A stretch of 64,000 bases of DNA from Janibacter melonis (GTDB taxonomy: Bacteria; Actinomycetota; Actinomycetes; Actinomycetales; Dermatophilaceae), in the NCBI RefSeq assembly GCF_020567375.1, contig NZ_JAJBZM010000002.1, positions 517,036 to 581,035 of the forward strand, written 5' to 3'. Below, piece by piece: positions 1-9,052 of the stretch (position 1 is the stretch's first letter; the number at the start of each line of letters is the position of its first letter). Under the pieces are notes generated by a model. That model saw only the letters and a list, made by a program, of their open reading frames with translations, was not told where the DNA came from and searched no databases. The translations under genes and the position numbers were made by a program.

Positions 1-859
1 CGACGAGCCGGCGACGGCGAGCTGGCCGACCCCCTTCGGCGCGGGTCGTCCCGGCTGGCACCTCGAGTGCTCCGCGATGGCGCGCAAGTACCTCGGCGAC
101 GCCTTCGACATCCACGGCGGCGGCATCGACCTGCGCTTCCCGCACCACGAGAACGAGCAGGCGCAGTCGCACGCGGCGGGGCTGGGCTTCGCCCAGTACT
201 GGCTGCACAACGGCTGGGTCACGGTGCGCGGCGAGAAGATGGGCAAGTCCCTCGGCAACGCGCTCGAGGTCTCCGCGCTCACCCGCACCTACGCACCGCT
301 GACGATCCGCTACTTCCTCACCGCCGCCCATTACCGCTCGATGATCGAGTACCACGAGGGCTCGCTCGAGGAGGCCGGTGCGGCGGTCGAGAGGATCGAG
401 GGCTTCCTGCGCCGGGCGCTGCCCGACGAGACGACCCTCGAGGCCGACCCGACCGTCGCGATCCCCGACGACTTCGCGGCGTCGATGGACGACGACCTCG
501 GGGTCGCGGGTGCGCTCGCCGTCGTGCACGAGCACGTGCGCCGCGGCAACATCGCCCTCGACGACGGCGACCGCGAGGAGGCCGCCGTCATCGCCCGCAC
601 GGTCGTCGCGATGACCGACGTCCTCGGGCTCAACCCCCTCTCGGCCACGTGGGGCCGCGGAGCGGGCAGCACCGACCACGAGCTCGTCGACGCCCTCGAC
701 GCCCTCGTCCAGCTGCAGGTCGAGACCCGGGAGCAGGCTCGCGCCGCTCGCGACTTCGAGACCGCAGACAAGATCCGTGACGCGTTGACCGCAGCCGGCA
801 TCACCGTCGAGGACACCGCCCGCGGTGCCCGGTGGAGCCTGGCGAAGAAGGAGAGCTGA
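1..859 (+). CDS. cysS: Cysteinyl-tRNA synthetase, C-terminal part (5' end outside window)
   Basis: Class I aminoacyl-tRNA synthetase charging tRNA-Cys in the cytoplasm. The reading frame is already open at base 2, so the HIGH-motif half lies upstream; 285 residues are visible. Seen directly: the zinc-ligand region (LECS, then PHHENE), the adenylate-binding loop KMGKSLGN (the KMSKS motif) near base 240, and the helical anticodon-binding tail ending in WSLAKKES. The TGA stop overlaps the ATG of rlmB (TGATG), so the two are translationally coupled. A mycothiol ligase (MshC) is a homologous alternative, but the long C-terminal helical domain and the coupling to rlmB favour true CysS. Confidence 0.95.
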   Translation, partial: DEPATASWPTPFGAGRPGWHLECSAMARKYLGDAFDIHGGGIDLRFPHHENEQAQSHAAGLGFAQYWLHNGWVTVRGEKMGKSLGNALEVSALTRTYAPLTIRYFLTAAHYRSMIEYHEGSLEEAGAAVERIEGFLRRALPDETTLEADPTVAIPDDFAASMDDDLGVAGALAVVHEHVRRGNIALDDGDREEAAVIARTVVAMTDVLGLNPLSATWGRGAGSTDHELVDALDALVQLQVETREQARAARDFETADKIRDALTAAGITVEDTARGARWSLAKKES

Positions 860-1809
860 TGGCAGGCAACAGCCAGCGCCGGGGCGCGGTGCGCCGCACC
901 GGGTCCAAGAAGGGTGCCCAGGTCGGCTCCGGCGGCCAGCGCCGTCGGGGTCTCGAGGGCAAGGGGCCGACGCCCAAGGCATCGGACCGCCCGAACCACA
1001 AGGCGTACACGAAGCCCGACCGCTCGAGCTCGCGCTCCAAGCCCGGCAGCGGTGGGCGCAAGAAGTCCGGCGGGTCCGAGATCGTCGCCGGTCGTAACCC
1101 CGTCATCGAGGCGCTGCGCGCCGAGGTGCCGGTCTCGACGATGTACGTCGCGGGCCGGGTCGAGAGCGACGACCGCGTCCGAGAGGCGCTGACCATCGCC
1201 GCGTCGCGCGGCCTGCCCGTCCTCGAGACGCCGCGCACCGAGCTCGACCGCATCACCGACGGCGCGACCCACCAGGGTCTGGCCATCCAGGTGCCGCCCT
1301 ACGAGTACGCCCACCCGAGCGACTTCGTCCAGGTCGCCGGCACCGACGCCCCGCTCGTCGTCGCCCTCGACGGCATCACCGACCCACGCAACCTCGGGGC
1401 GATCATCCGCTCCGTCGCCGCCTTCGGCGGGCACGGCGTCGTCGTGCCGAGCCGTCGCTCGGTCGGCATGACCGCGAGCGCGTGGAAGACCTCCGCGGGC
1501 GCCGCGGTGCGCGTGCCCGTCGCGCAGGCGAGCAACCTCACCCGCGCGCTCGAGGACTACCGCAAGGCCGGCTTCTTCGTCGTCGGTCTCGACATGGACG
1601 GGGACGTCGAGCTGCCGGGCCTGTCCCTGGCGACCGAGCCGCTCGTCGTCGTCGTCGGCAGCGAGGGCAAGGGCCTGTCCCGCCTCGTGCGCGAGACGTG
1701 CGACCAGATCGTCTCGATCCCGATGAGCAGCGCCATCGAGTCGCTCAACGCCGGCATGGCTGTCGGCGTGACGATGTACGAGATCTCGCGGCGGCGCGCC
1801 GACGCCTGA
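859..1809 (+). CDS. rlmB: 23S rRNA 2'-O-methyltransferase RlmB (SpoU/TrmH family)
   Basis: SPOUT-class methyltransferase expected to methylate G2251 of 23S rRNA. The protein is 316 aa. The first ~70 residues form a basic Ser/Gly/Lys-rich extension common in actinobacterial members. A substrate-binding domain (GRNPVIEAL) follows, then the knot motifs [28 protein letters not shown] and [12 protein letters not shown]. The ATG at 859 overlaps the cysS stop; an in-frame start at 832 would lie inside cysS and has no support. Another SpoU-family 2'-O-methyltransferase is possible, but the cysS-rlmB order is conserved in actinobacteria. Confidence 0.93.
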   Translation: MAGNSQRRGAVRRTGSKKGAQVGSGGQRRRGLEGKGPTPKASDRPNHKAYTKPDRSSSRSKPGSGGRKKSGGSEIVAGRNPVIEALRAEVPVSTMYVAGRVESDDRVREALTIAASRGLPVLETPRTELDRITDGATHQGLAIQVPPYEYAHPSDFVQVAGTDAPLVVALDGITDPRNLGAIIRSVAAFGGHGVVVPSRRSVGMTASAWKTSAGAAVRVPVAQASNLTRALEDYRKAGFFVVGLDMDGDVELPGLSLATEPLVVVVGSEGKGLSRLVRETCDQIVSIPMSSAIESLNAGMAVGVTMYEISRRRADA

Positions 1810-1833
1810 TCCTCGGGTCGGGCGACGGGGGAG

Positions 1834-2436
1834 TCAGCGGGTGCGAAGGACCGCGGCGTCGGCGACCTTGTCGCTGAGGGTGCGGCCCTCGTCGTCGAAG
1901 AGCATCCACACGGCGCTGATGAGACCGGCGAAGCCGGCGACGAGCGCCTTGAGCAGGGCCTGCTCGAAGGTGGGGAGCTCGCCCGTGCGCGCGTTGACGA
2001 CCCTCAGGCCGCAGATCTTGCGGCCGAGGCTCTGGCCGGTGCGCGAGACGCGGTAGGCCTGGTTCCACAGCTCGAAGGCGAGCGCGAGCAGGACCGAGAG
2101 CAGCATGGCCAGGACGCCGAGGGCGACGAGCGCGCCGTTGCCGGTGCCGGGCACCGTGCACGTGCCGTCGTAGCTCCCGCACGGGACCTGGTCGGGGCTG
2201 CCGGCGACGACGAGCCAGGTGCCCAGGAGCACCGGCACGAGGACGACCGGGAGGGTGAGGAGGCTGTCGAGGAGCGAGGGCAGGATCCGCTCGACGAAGG
2301 TCGCCTGCCGCCCGAAGCGGGCCTCGACGTAGGCCTTCGTGCCCGGGACCTGGGCCGGGTCGCCCATCGCCATGGCGAGACCGGGCGCCGGGATCGGCTG
2401 CCCGGGGCGGGGCGGGACCGGCGGGGTGTCGCTCAC
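1834..2436 (-). CDS. RDD family membrane protein
   Basis: 200 aa protein with a short Pro-rich N-terminus (PPVPPRPGQPIPAPG) followed by an RDD domain. Hydrophobic segments lie near residues 45-65 and 90-115 and around 160-180. The conserved RDD tail pattern GQSLGRKICGLRVVNARTGE is visible. The GTG start at 2436 shares four bases (GTGA) with the stop of the upstream DUF4032 gene and is preceded by AAGGAG, which fixes the start. RDD proteins are poorly characterised membrane proteins; some have been linked to ion or compatible-solute transport. No substrate can be inferred here. Confidence 0.85.
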   Translation of the reverse strand: MSDTPPVPPRPGQPIPAPGLAMAMGDPAQVPGTKAYVEARFGRQATFVERILPSLLDSLLTLPVVLVPVLLGTWLVVAGSPDQVPCGSYDGTCTVPGTGNGALVALGVLAMLLSVLLALAFELWNQAYRVSRTGQSLGRKICGLRVVNARTGELPTFEQALLKALVAGFAGLISAVWMLFDDEGRTLSDKVADAAVLRTR

Positions 2437-3680
2437 GGGCTCTCCTTCGTGGTGACGGGCAGCATCTGGGTGTCGGTGCCGAGGACGGCGCGCTCGTCGG
2501 GCTTGCCGGGCAGGACGTCGCGCAGGTAGTCGGCGACGGCCTCGTCGATGGGCACGTCGTGGCCGAGGCGCTCGGCGAGGTACCACCGGTGCTCGAGGAC
2601 CTCGTGGAAGAGCTCGGCGGGCTCGAGCTTGCCGCGCAGCGTCGCCGGGATGGCGCGGGTCGTCGGCTCGTAGATCTGCGAGAGCCACGCGTGGGCGACG
2701 ATCTCCTCGTCCTCGCCCTGGCGGTCGGTGCCGGCGCGGTAGCTGTCGAGGTCGTTGAGCAGGCGGCGGGCCTGGTTCTCCTCGACGTCGAGACCGGTGA
2801 GGCGCAGCAGCCGTCGGCTGTGGTGCCCGGCGTCGACGACCTTGGGCTGGATCTGCAGCCGGGTGCCGTCGAGGTCGGTCGCGATGGACAGCTCGTCGAC
2901 GTCGAAGCCGAGGGCGTTGAGCCGTCGTACGCGCTGGTCGACCCGCCACGTGTCCCCGCTGTCGAACCACTCGTCCTCGGTGAGCTCGGCCCACAGCGCG
3001 TGGTAGCGGGTGACGATCTGCTCCGAGACCGCGACGGGGTCGACGCCCTCGGGCAGCACGCCCGAGGCCTCGAGGTCCATGAGCTCGCCGGCGATGTTGA
3101 CCCGGGCGATGTCGATGTCGTGCTCGCGCTGCCCGCGTGTGAGCGCGTTGTGCAGCTCACCGGTCTCGGCGTCGACGAGGTAGGCGGCGAAGGCCCCCGC
3201 GTCGCGCCGGAAGAGCGTGTTCGACAGCGAGACATCGCCCCACCAGAAGCCGATGAGGTGCAGGCGCACGAGGAGGACGGCGAGCGCGTCGAGCAGCCGG
3301 GTCGCGGTGTCGGCGCGCAGGTGCTGGCTGAAGACGGCGCGGTAGGGCAACGAGAACTGCAGGTGCCGGGTAAGAAGGCAGGCGTCGAGCGGTTCGCCGT
3401 GCTCGTCGACCCGTCCCGTGACGACGCCGAGCGGCTCGACGCACGGCTGGTCCAGGCGGCGCAGCTGGCGCAGCATCTGGTACTCGCCCCGGGCGATCTC
3501 GGCCTTGATCTCCTTGACGGCGATGACCCCGCCGGAGAGGCGCACGAAGCGCACGACGTGCCGGGAGATGCCTCGGGGGAGCGCGGCGAGGCGGTCCTCG
3601 GGCCACTCCTCGAGCGGGGTGCTCCAGGGCAGGCTCAGCAGGGCCGGGTCGGGCTGGGCCGCGGAGATCTCGAGCGTCAC
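2433..3680 (-). CDS. DUF4032 / lipopolysaccharide-kinase-like protein
   Basis: 415 aa cytoplasmic protein with a kinase-like core followed by a DUF4032-type C-terminal half. Kinase-like motifs are visible: VIAVKEIKAE (candidate ATP-binding Lys, residue ~56), GDVSLSNTLF (catalytic-loop-like) and AYLVDAETGE (DFG-like Asp). The start is GTG at 3680, with a weak CACGAT box six bases upstream. The gene overlaps the downstream RDD gene by GTGA, so the pair is one transcription unit. The family is common in actinobacteria; its substrate is unknown to me. Kinase activity is inferred from motifs only. Confidence 0.8.
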   Translation of the reverse strand: MTLEISAAQPDPALLSLPWSTPLEEWPEDRLAALPRGISRHVVRFVRLSGGVIAVKEIKAEIARGEYQMLRQLRRLDQPCVEPLGVVTGRVDEHGEPLDACLLTRHLQFSLPYRAVFSQHLRADTATRLLDALAVLLVRLHLIGFWWGDVSLSNTLFRRDAGAFAAYLVDAETGELHNALTRGQREHDIDIARVNIAGELMDLEASGVLPEGVDPVAVSEQIVTRYHALWAELTEDEWFDSGDTWRVDQRVRRLNALGFDVDELSIATDLDGTRLQIQPKVVDAGHHSRRLLRLTGLDVEENQARRLLNDLDSYRAGTDRQGEDEEIVAHAWLSQIYEPTTRAIPATLRGKLEPAELFHEVLEHRWYLAERLGHDVPIDEAVADYLRDVLPGKPDERAVLGTDTQMLPVTTKESP

Positions 3681-3785
3681 GACCTCATCGTGTCACGCAG
3701 GAGGGCTGCCGGTCCGTGGTCGGAGGAGGCAGAGACGGGCCGGCACCCGTGGAGGTGCCGGCCCGTCGTCGCGTGCTGCGCGTCG

Positions 3786-4889
<1,104 letters not shown>

Positions 4890-4963
4890 GGCGTCGTTGC
4901 CTTTCCTTCACCGGCAGGTACGTGCCGGACGATCCGTCGTAAAGGGTGGGGTGGTGCGCGCCG

Positions 4964-4969
4964 ATCGTA
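4964..4969 (-). promoter_or_regulatory. Candidate -10 box of the MalK/UgpC-type ATPase gene
   Basis: On the minus strand TACGAT matches TANNAT and lies about 75 bases before the ATG at 4889. No convincing -35 hexamer is seen at 16-18 bases. An AGGAAAG-type ribosome site lies in the leader. Confidence 0.4.
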
Positions 4970-5021
4970 GCCCGGCGGCGTCCCCTTCGCCCGGTGGTCG
5001 CCCCAACCGTTACCCGCCGGT

Positions 5022-5055
5022 TGCAAGAAGTGTCGGCCGTTGCCGACTTCTTGCA
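5022..5055. promoter_or_regulatory. Palindromic operator between ugpC-type and lacI-type genes
   Basis: A perfect 10-bp inverted repeat, TGCAAGAAGT (5022-5031) and ACTTCTTGCA (5046-5055), with further CGGC/GCCG pairing inside. It overlaps the TTGCCG -35 element (5040-5045) of the lacI-type gene. This placement predicts autorepression and control of the divergent ATPase gene by the adjacent LacI-family protein. Confidence 0.7.
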
Positions 5056-5069
5056 GCCCCGGTTATCGT
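5040..5069 (+). promoter_or_regulatory. Promoter of lacI-type gene (leaderless)
   Basis: -35 TTGCCG (5040-5045), 18-base spacer, -10 TATCGT (5064-5069). The GTG start codon follows after six bases, so transcription should begin at or next to the start codon. This supports GTG 5076 over any upstream start. Confidence 0.6.
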
Positions 5070-5075
5070 GCGCCC

Positions 5076-6125
5076 GTGGACCATCCCTCGCAGCCCGCGC
5101 CCGGGAGCCCGGCCGCGCGCCGCTCCCGGCTCGCCGACCTCGCGGCGCACGCGGGCGTGAGCGAGGCGACCGTCTCGCGGGTCCTCAACGAGCGGCCGGG
5201 GGTCTCCGAGAGCACCCGGCAGGCCGTCCTCACCGCGGTCGACGTCCTCGGCTACGACCGCCCGACCCGGCTGCGCACGACGGCGGTCTCGCTCGTCGGT
5301 CTCGTCATCCCCGAGCTGACCAACCCGATCTTCCCCGCCTTCGCCCAGGCCATCGAGGTCTCGCTCGCGCACCGCGGCTTCACCCCGGTGCTGTGCACGC
5401 AGTCCGAGGGCGGCGTCCACGAGGACGACTACGTCGAGATGCTCCTCAGCCGCGGGGTCGCCGGGATCATCTACGTCTCCGGGCAGCACGCGGACGCCGG
5501 CACCTCCCCCGAGCGCTACGCCCGGCTGCGCGAGCGGGGGCTGCCGATCGCCCTCGTCAACGGCTACATGGAGGGGGTCGACGCCCCCTTCGTCTCTGAC
5601 GACGACGTCGCCGCGATGGACCTCGCGGTCACCCACCTCGCCGAGCTCGGCCACGAGCGGATCGGCCTGGCGCTCGGGCAGGAGCGCTTCGTGCCCGCGC
5701 GGCGCAAGGTCGCCGGCTTCCGCGCGTCGATGGCGGCGCTGGGGCTCGAGGTGCCCGACGAGCACGTCGTCCACACCTTCTTCAGCGTCGAGGGGGGAGC
5801 GGTCGCGGCCGCCGACCTCGTCGAGCGCGGCGTCACGGCGATCGTGTGCGGCTCCGACCTCATGGCGCTCGGCGCGATCCGCCAGATCCGCACGACGGGG
5901 CGCTCCGTGCCGCACGACGTCTCGGTCGTCGGGTACGACGACTCGCCGCTCGTCGGCTTCACCGACCCGCCGCTCACGACGATCCGCCAGAGCGTGCAGG
6001 CGATGAGCCAGGCAGCGGTGCGTGCGCTCACCGACGAGATCGCCGGCGACGCCGCGGCCCGCGGCGAGTTCGTCTTCCGCCCCGAGCTCGTCGTGCGCCG
6101 CTCCACCGGGGCCGTCCCGACCTGA
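5076..6125 (+). CDS. LacI family transcriptional regulator
   Basis: 349 aa. The N-terminal helix-turn-helix and hinge read RLADLAAHAGVSEATVSRVLNERPGVS, followed by a periplasmic-binding-protein-like effector domain (LVIPELTNPIFPAFAQAIE; VVGYDDSPLVGFTDPPLTTIRQ near the C-terminus), the standard LacI/GalR layout and length. The GTG at 5076 is chosen because a -10 box sits six bases upstream and the HTH then begins ~20 residues in. The likely operator is the palindrome at 5022-5055. Neighbourhood suggests control of sugar uptake through the divergent MalK-type ATPase; the effector is unknown. Confidence 0.9.
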   Translation: MDHPSQPAPGSPAARRSRLADLAAHAGVSEATVSRVLNERPGVSESTRQAVLTAVDVLGYDRPTRLRTTAVSLVGLVIPELTNPIFPAFAQAIEVSLAHRGFTPVLCTQSEGGVHEDDYVEMLLSRGVAGIIYVSGQHADAGTSPERYARLRERGLPIALVNGYMEGVDAPFVSDDDVAAMDLAVTHLAELGHERIGLALGQERFVPARRKVAGFRASMAALGLEVPDEHVVHTFFSVEGGAVAAADLVERGVTAIVCGSDLMALGAIRQIRTTGRSVPHDVSVVGYDDSPLVGFTDPPLTTIRQSVQAMSQAAVRALTDEIAGDAAARGEFVFRPELVVRRSTGAVPT

Positions 6126-6140
6126 GCCGCCCTGGAGCCC

Positions 6141-6230
6141 GAACTTTCCCGCCCAGGGCGGGAACATGCGACCTCGGGAACGAAATGTTCTTGCCCGAGG
6201 TCGAGCTTTCCCGCCCTGGGCGGGAAAGCT
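6141..6230. repeat. Nested palindromic element between convergent genes
   Basis: A 90-base intergenic block made of three palindromes. The outer two are TTCCCGCCC/GGGCGGGAA-type hairpins (about 6145-6164 and 6205-6230). Between them GACCTCGGG...CCCGAGGTC (6169-6202) pairs around GAAC/GTTC. The two outer hairpins are near-inverted copies of each other. It separates the lacI-type gene from otsB, which are convergent, so it probably ends transcription in both directions. The structure is more elaborate than a simple terminator. Confidence 0.65.
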
Positions 6231-6249
6231 GAGGCGGGGCGAAGGGGGG

Positions 6250-7017
6250 TCAGCCCCCGGAGCGCAGGGAGCGCAGGAGCGCGAGCACGGCGGGGACGTC
6301 CTCGCAGCGCTCGACGCGGTGGCGGGCGGCGGTGTCGCCCTCGCCGACCTTGATCGTCACGTCGTCGGGGCCGGTGGCCTCGAAGACGTGCTCGTCGGTG
6401 ACGTCGTCGCCGAGGTAGACGAGCGCGTCGCTGCCGAGCTCGCGGGCGAGGGCGAGCAGGGCGGTGCCCTTGTCGGCCTCGGCGACGCTCAGCTCGACGA
6501 CCGACTTGCCCCGCATGAGACGCACCCCCTCGGCCGTCGCCGCGTCGTCGGCGATCTCGTCGACGACCGCCACGTCGGCCTCGTCGAGCCCGCGGGTGTG
6601 CAGGACCGCCGCGCTGGGCTTGAGCTCGAGACGCGCCCGCGGGCTGCGCTGCGCGACCTGTGCCTGGAGGTGCCCGACGAGCGCGGCGAGCCGGGCCCGG
6701 GCAGCGGGGTCGAGCTCGGGGGCGGTGCCGCGGCTGGACTCGCCGCCGTGGCTGCCCAGCCGGGTGAGCCTGTCGTCGGACCCGGTGAGGGTCACCAGCG
6801 TCTCGAGGTCGCGCCCGGAGACGAGCGCGGCGTCCGTGCCCGGGACGGCGGCGAGGGCGCGCAGGTCCTCGAGCGTGCCCTCCTGAGCACGGGCCTGCAT
6901 GGGGTCGAGGACGAGCGGGGCGAGCACCCCGTCGAAGTCGGAGGCGACGAGCAGCCGCTCGACCCCGGCGACCCGCTGCAGCGCCGCGACGAGGTCGTCG
7001 GGCAGGGCTGCGGTCAC
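6250..7017 (-). CDS. otsB: Trehalose-6-phosphate phosphatase
   Basis: 255 aa HAD-superfamily phosphatase completing trehalose synthesis from trehalose-6-phosphate. The nucleophile motif is ASDFDGVLAPL (~residue 25); then VSGRDLETL, the K-containing GKSVVELSVAEADKGTALL, and the acidic motif IV VYLGDDVTDEHVFE. The GTG start at 7017 overlaps the otsA stop (GTGA), so the two are translationally coupled. Its end abuts the palindromic block at 6141-6230. Confidence 0.93.
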   Translation of the reverse strand: MTAALPDDLVAALQRVAGVERLLVASDFDGVLAPLVLDPMQARAQEGTLEDLRALAAVPGTDAALVSGRDLETLVTLTGSDDRLTRLGSHGGESSRGTAPELDPAARARLAALVGHLQAQVAQRSPRARLELKPSAAVLHTRGLDEADVAVVDEIADDAATAEGVRLMRGKSVVELSVAEADKGTALLALARELGSDALVYLGDDVTDEHVFEATGPDDVTIKVGEGDTAARHRVERCEDVPAVLALLRSLRSGG

Positions 7018-8459
7018 GACGCGTCCCGTCGGCGCTCGGGGCGCTCGGGCGCGGCCTCGAGGTTGGCGAGGAAGCGGTCGGCCCACACCCGCACGTCGTG
7101 GTCGGCGACCCGCCGACGCAGCGCGCGCATGAGCCGCTCCTTGTCCTTGGTCTCGGTGCCGATGGCGCGCAGGATCGTCTGCTTGAGCCCCTCGATGTCG
7201 TGGGGGTTGCACACGAAGGCCTGGTGCAGCTCGTGCCAGGCGCCGGTGAACTCGCTGAGCACGAGCGCCCCGCCGTTGTCGTGGCGGCAGGTGACGTACT
7301 CCTTGGCCACGAGATTCATCCCGTCGCGAAGGGGGGTGACGAGCATGACGTCGGCGGCGAGGAAGAGGGCGGCCATCTCCTCGCGCGGATAGCTCTGGTG
7401 CAGGTAGTGCACGGCCGGCGACCCGATCGCGCCGTGGTTGCCGTTGATCCGACCCACGGTCGTCTCGACCTCGGTGCGCAGCTGCTTGTACGCCTCGACG
7501 CGCTCGCGGCTCGGCGTGGCGACCTGGACGAAGGTGACGTCGGGCGTGCTCAGCCGGCCGTCGGCGAGGAGCTCCTCGTAGGCCTTGAGCCGGTGCCGGA
7601 TGCCCTTGGTGTAGTCGAGCCGGTCGACGCCGAGGAGGAGGGTCTTCGGGCTGCCGAGCGACGAGCGGATCTCCGCGGCCCGCTCCTGGACCTCCGGGGT
7701 TCGGGCGAGGGCGTCGAGGCCCTCGAAGTCGACGCTGATCGGCACGGCGCTCGCCCGGACGGTGCGCTGGGGGCGCCCCTCGTCGGAGGGGAGGGTGACG
7801 GTCTCCCCCTTCGTGCTCGCGCCGAGGTGCTGGCGGCACGCCCGCACGAAGTTCTGCGCGTCGGCCTGGCGCTGGAAGCCGAGGTAGTCGGCCCCGAGGA
7901 GGCCGGTGAGGAGCTGCTGGCGCCACGGGAGCTGGGCGAAGAGCTCGACCGGCGGGAAGGGGATGTGGTCGAACCACCCGATCCGCACGTCGGGGCGCAG
8001 CTCGCGCACCATCGCCGGGACGAGCTGGAGCTGGTAGTCGTGGACCCACACGACGGCGCCCTTCGCGGCGACCTCGGCGATGGCCTCGGCGAAGCGGCGG
8101 TTGACCCGCTCGTAGGCCTGCCACCACACCCGGCGGAAGCGCGCGGGGACGATGACGTCGTGGTAGATCGGCCACAGGGTGTCGTTGCTGAAGCCCTCGT
8201 AGTACTGCTCGACCTCCTCGGCCGAGACCGGCACCGGGTGGAGCCACATGCCCGCCTCGTCGAAGGGCTCGGGCGCGTCACCGGTGTCGCCGGCCCAGCC
8301 CACCCAGGCGCCGTCGCGGCCGCGCATCACCGAGTCCATCGCCGTGACGAGACCCCCGGGGGAGCGGTGCCACTCGACCTCGCCGTCCGGTCCGACGACC
8401 CGGTCCACGGGCAGCCGGTTGGCTGCGATGACGAAGTCGAAGGTCGTGCGGCGTGCCAT
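7014..8459 (-). CDS. otsA: Trehalose-6-phosphate synthase (GT20)
   Basis: 481 aa cytoplasmic glycosyltransferase joining UDP- or GDP-glucose to glucose-6-phosphate. It begins DFVIAANRLPVDRV and has the GT20 motifs SPGGLVTAMD, VWVHDYQLQLVPAMVR, IGWFDHIPFPP, LLGVDRLDYTKGI and TPLRDGMNLVAKEYV. The ATG at 8459 is preceded by GAGGGAGACC. Together with otsB it forms a two-gene trehalose operon, giving osmotic and desiccation protection. The conserved TPLRDG codons carry one copy of the recurrent CGAAGGGGG motif (7327-7335) using the rare Leu codon CTT. Confidence 0.95.
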   Translation of the reverse strand: MARRTTFDFVIAANRLPVDRVVGPDGEVEWHRSPGGLVTAMDSVMRGRDGAWVGWAGDTGDAPEPFDEAGMWLHPVPVSAEEVEQYYEGFSNDTLWPIYHDVIVPARFRRVWWQAYERVNRRFAEAIAEVAAKGAVVWVHDYQLQLVPAMVRELRPDVRIGWFDHIPFPPVELFAQLPWRQQLLTGLLGADYLGFQRQADAQNFVRACRQHLGASTKGETVTLPSDEGRPQRTVRASAVPISVDFEGLDALARTPEVQERAAEIRSSLGSPKTLLLGVDRLDYTKGIRHRLKAYEELLADGRLSTPDVTFVQVATPSRERVEAYKQLRTEVETTVGRINGNHGAIGSPAVHYLHQSYPREEMAALFLAADVMLVTPLRDGMNLVAKEYVTCRHDNGGALVLSEFTGAWHELHQAFVCNPHDIEGLKQTILRAIGTETKDKERLMRALRRRVADHDVRVWADRFLANLEAAPERPERRRDAS

Positions 8460-8505
8460 GGTCTCCCTCACTGCGGCGGCCCCTGCCCCGCCACCATATG
8501 ACCCC

Positions 8506-8534
8506 TTCACGTGGAGAGGGCTGGGGACTACCGT
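8506..8534 (+). promoter_or_regulatory. Promoter of CBS-domain gene (leaderless)
   Basis: -35 TTCACG (8506-8511), 17-base spacer, -10 TACCGT (8529-8534), then six bases to the ATG at 8541. Spacing predicts a transcript starting at the start codon. Confidence 0.6.
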
Positions 8535-8540
8535 CTGATC

Positions 8541-8969
8541 ATGAAGATCTCGGACGTGCTGCGGGACAAGGGCCAAGACGTCGTGACCATCGGTCCCGAC
8601 GCCACCGTCGGCGAGCTCCTCGCCCTCCTCGCCGAGCACCGCATCGGTGCCGTCGTCGTCTCCACGGACGGGGCGAGCGTCGACGGGATCGTCAGCGAGC
8701 GCGACGTCGTGCGCCACCTGCACTCCGAGGGTGTGGCGATCGTCGACGGGCCGGTGCGCTCGATCATGACTGCCGAGGTGCACACGTGCAGCGCCGGCGA
8801 CCAGCTCGTCGACCTCGAGAGCGCGATGACCCAGCGGCGGATCCGCCACGTGCCCGTCGTCGAGGACGGCCGGCTCGTCGCCATCGTCTCGATCGGCGAC
8901 GTCGTCAAGCACCGCATCCGCGACCTCGCCGCCGAGCGCGACCAGCTCGAGGCCTACATCCGCCAGTAG
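8541..8969 (+). CDS. CBS-pair domain protein
   Basis: 142 aa protein made almost entirely of two CBS motifs: GPDATVGELLALLAEHRIGAVVV...GIVSERDVVRHL and CSAGDQLVDLESAMTQRRIRHVPVV...LVAIVSIGDVVKHR. CBS pairs bind adenosine nucleotides and usually sense energy state. Stand-alone proteins of this size are frequent in actinobacteria and have no assigned target. The ATG at 8541 is chosen over an upstream in-frame ATG (8511) because a leaderless promoter ends at 8534. Confidence 0.88.
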   Translation: MKISDVLRDKGQDVVTIGPDATVGELLALLAEHRIGAVVVSTDGASVDGIVSERDVVRHLHSEGVAIVDGPVRSIMTAEVHTCSAGDQLVDLESAMTQRRIRHVPVVEDGRLVAIVSIGDVVKHRIRDLAAERDQLEAYIRQ

Positions 8970-9039
8970 GACGCGGCGCGGCCCGACACGCTCAGCCGGC
9001 GCACAGCCGGTGCTGCGAGAGCGCCCAGCGCGGTGCCCC

Positions 9040-9045
9040 TACCCT
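9040..9045 (+). promoter_or_regulatory. -10 box of Ser/Thr kinase gene (leaderless)
   Basis: TACCCT followed by seven bases and ATG (9053). No clear -35 element. Confidence 0.5.
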
Positions 9046-9052
9046 GGACGGC

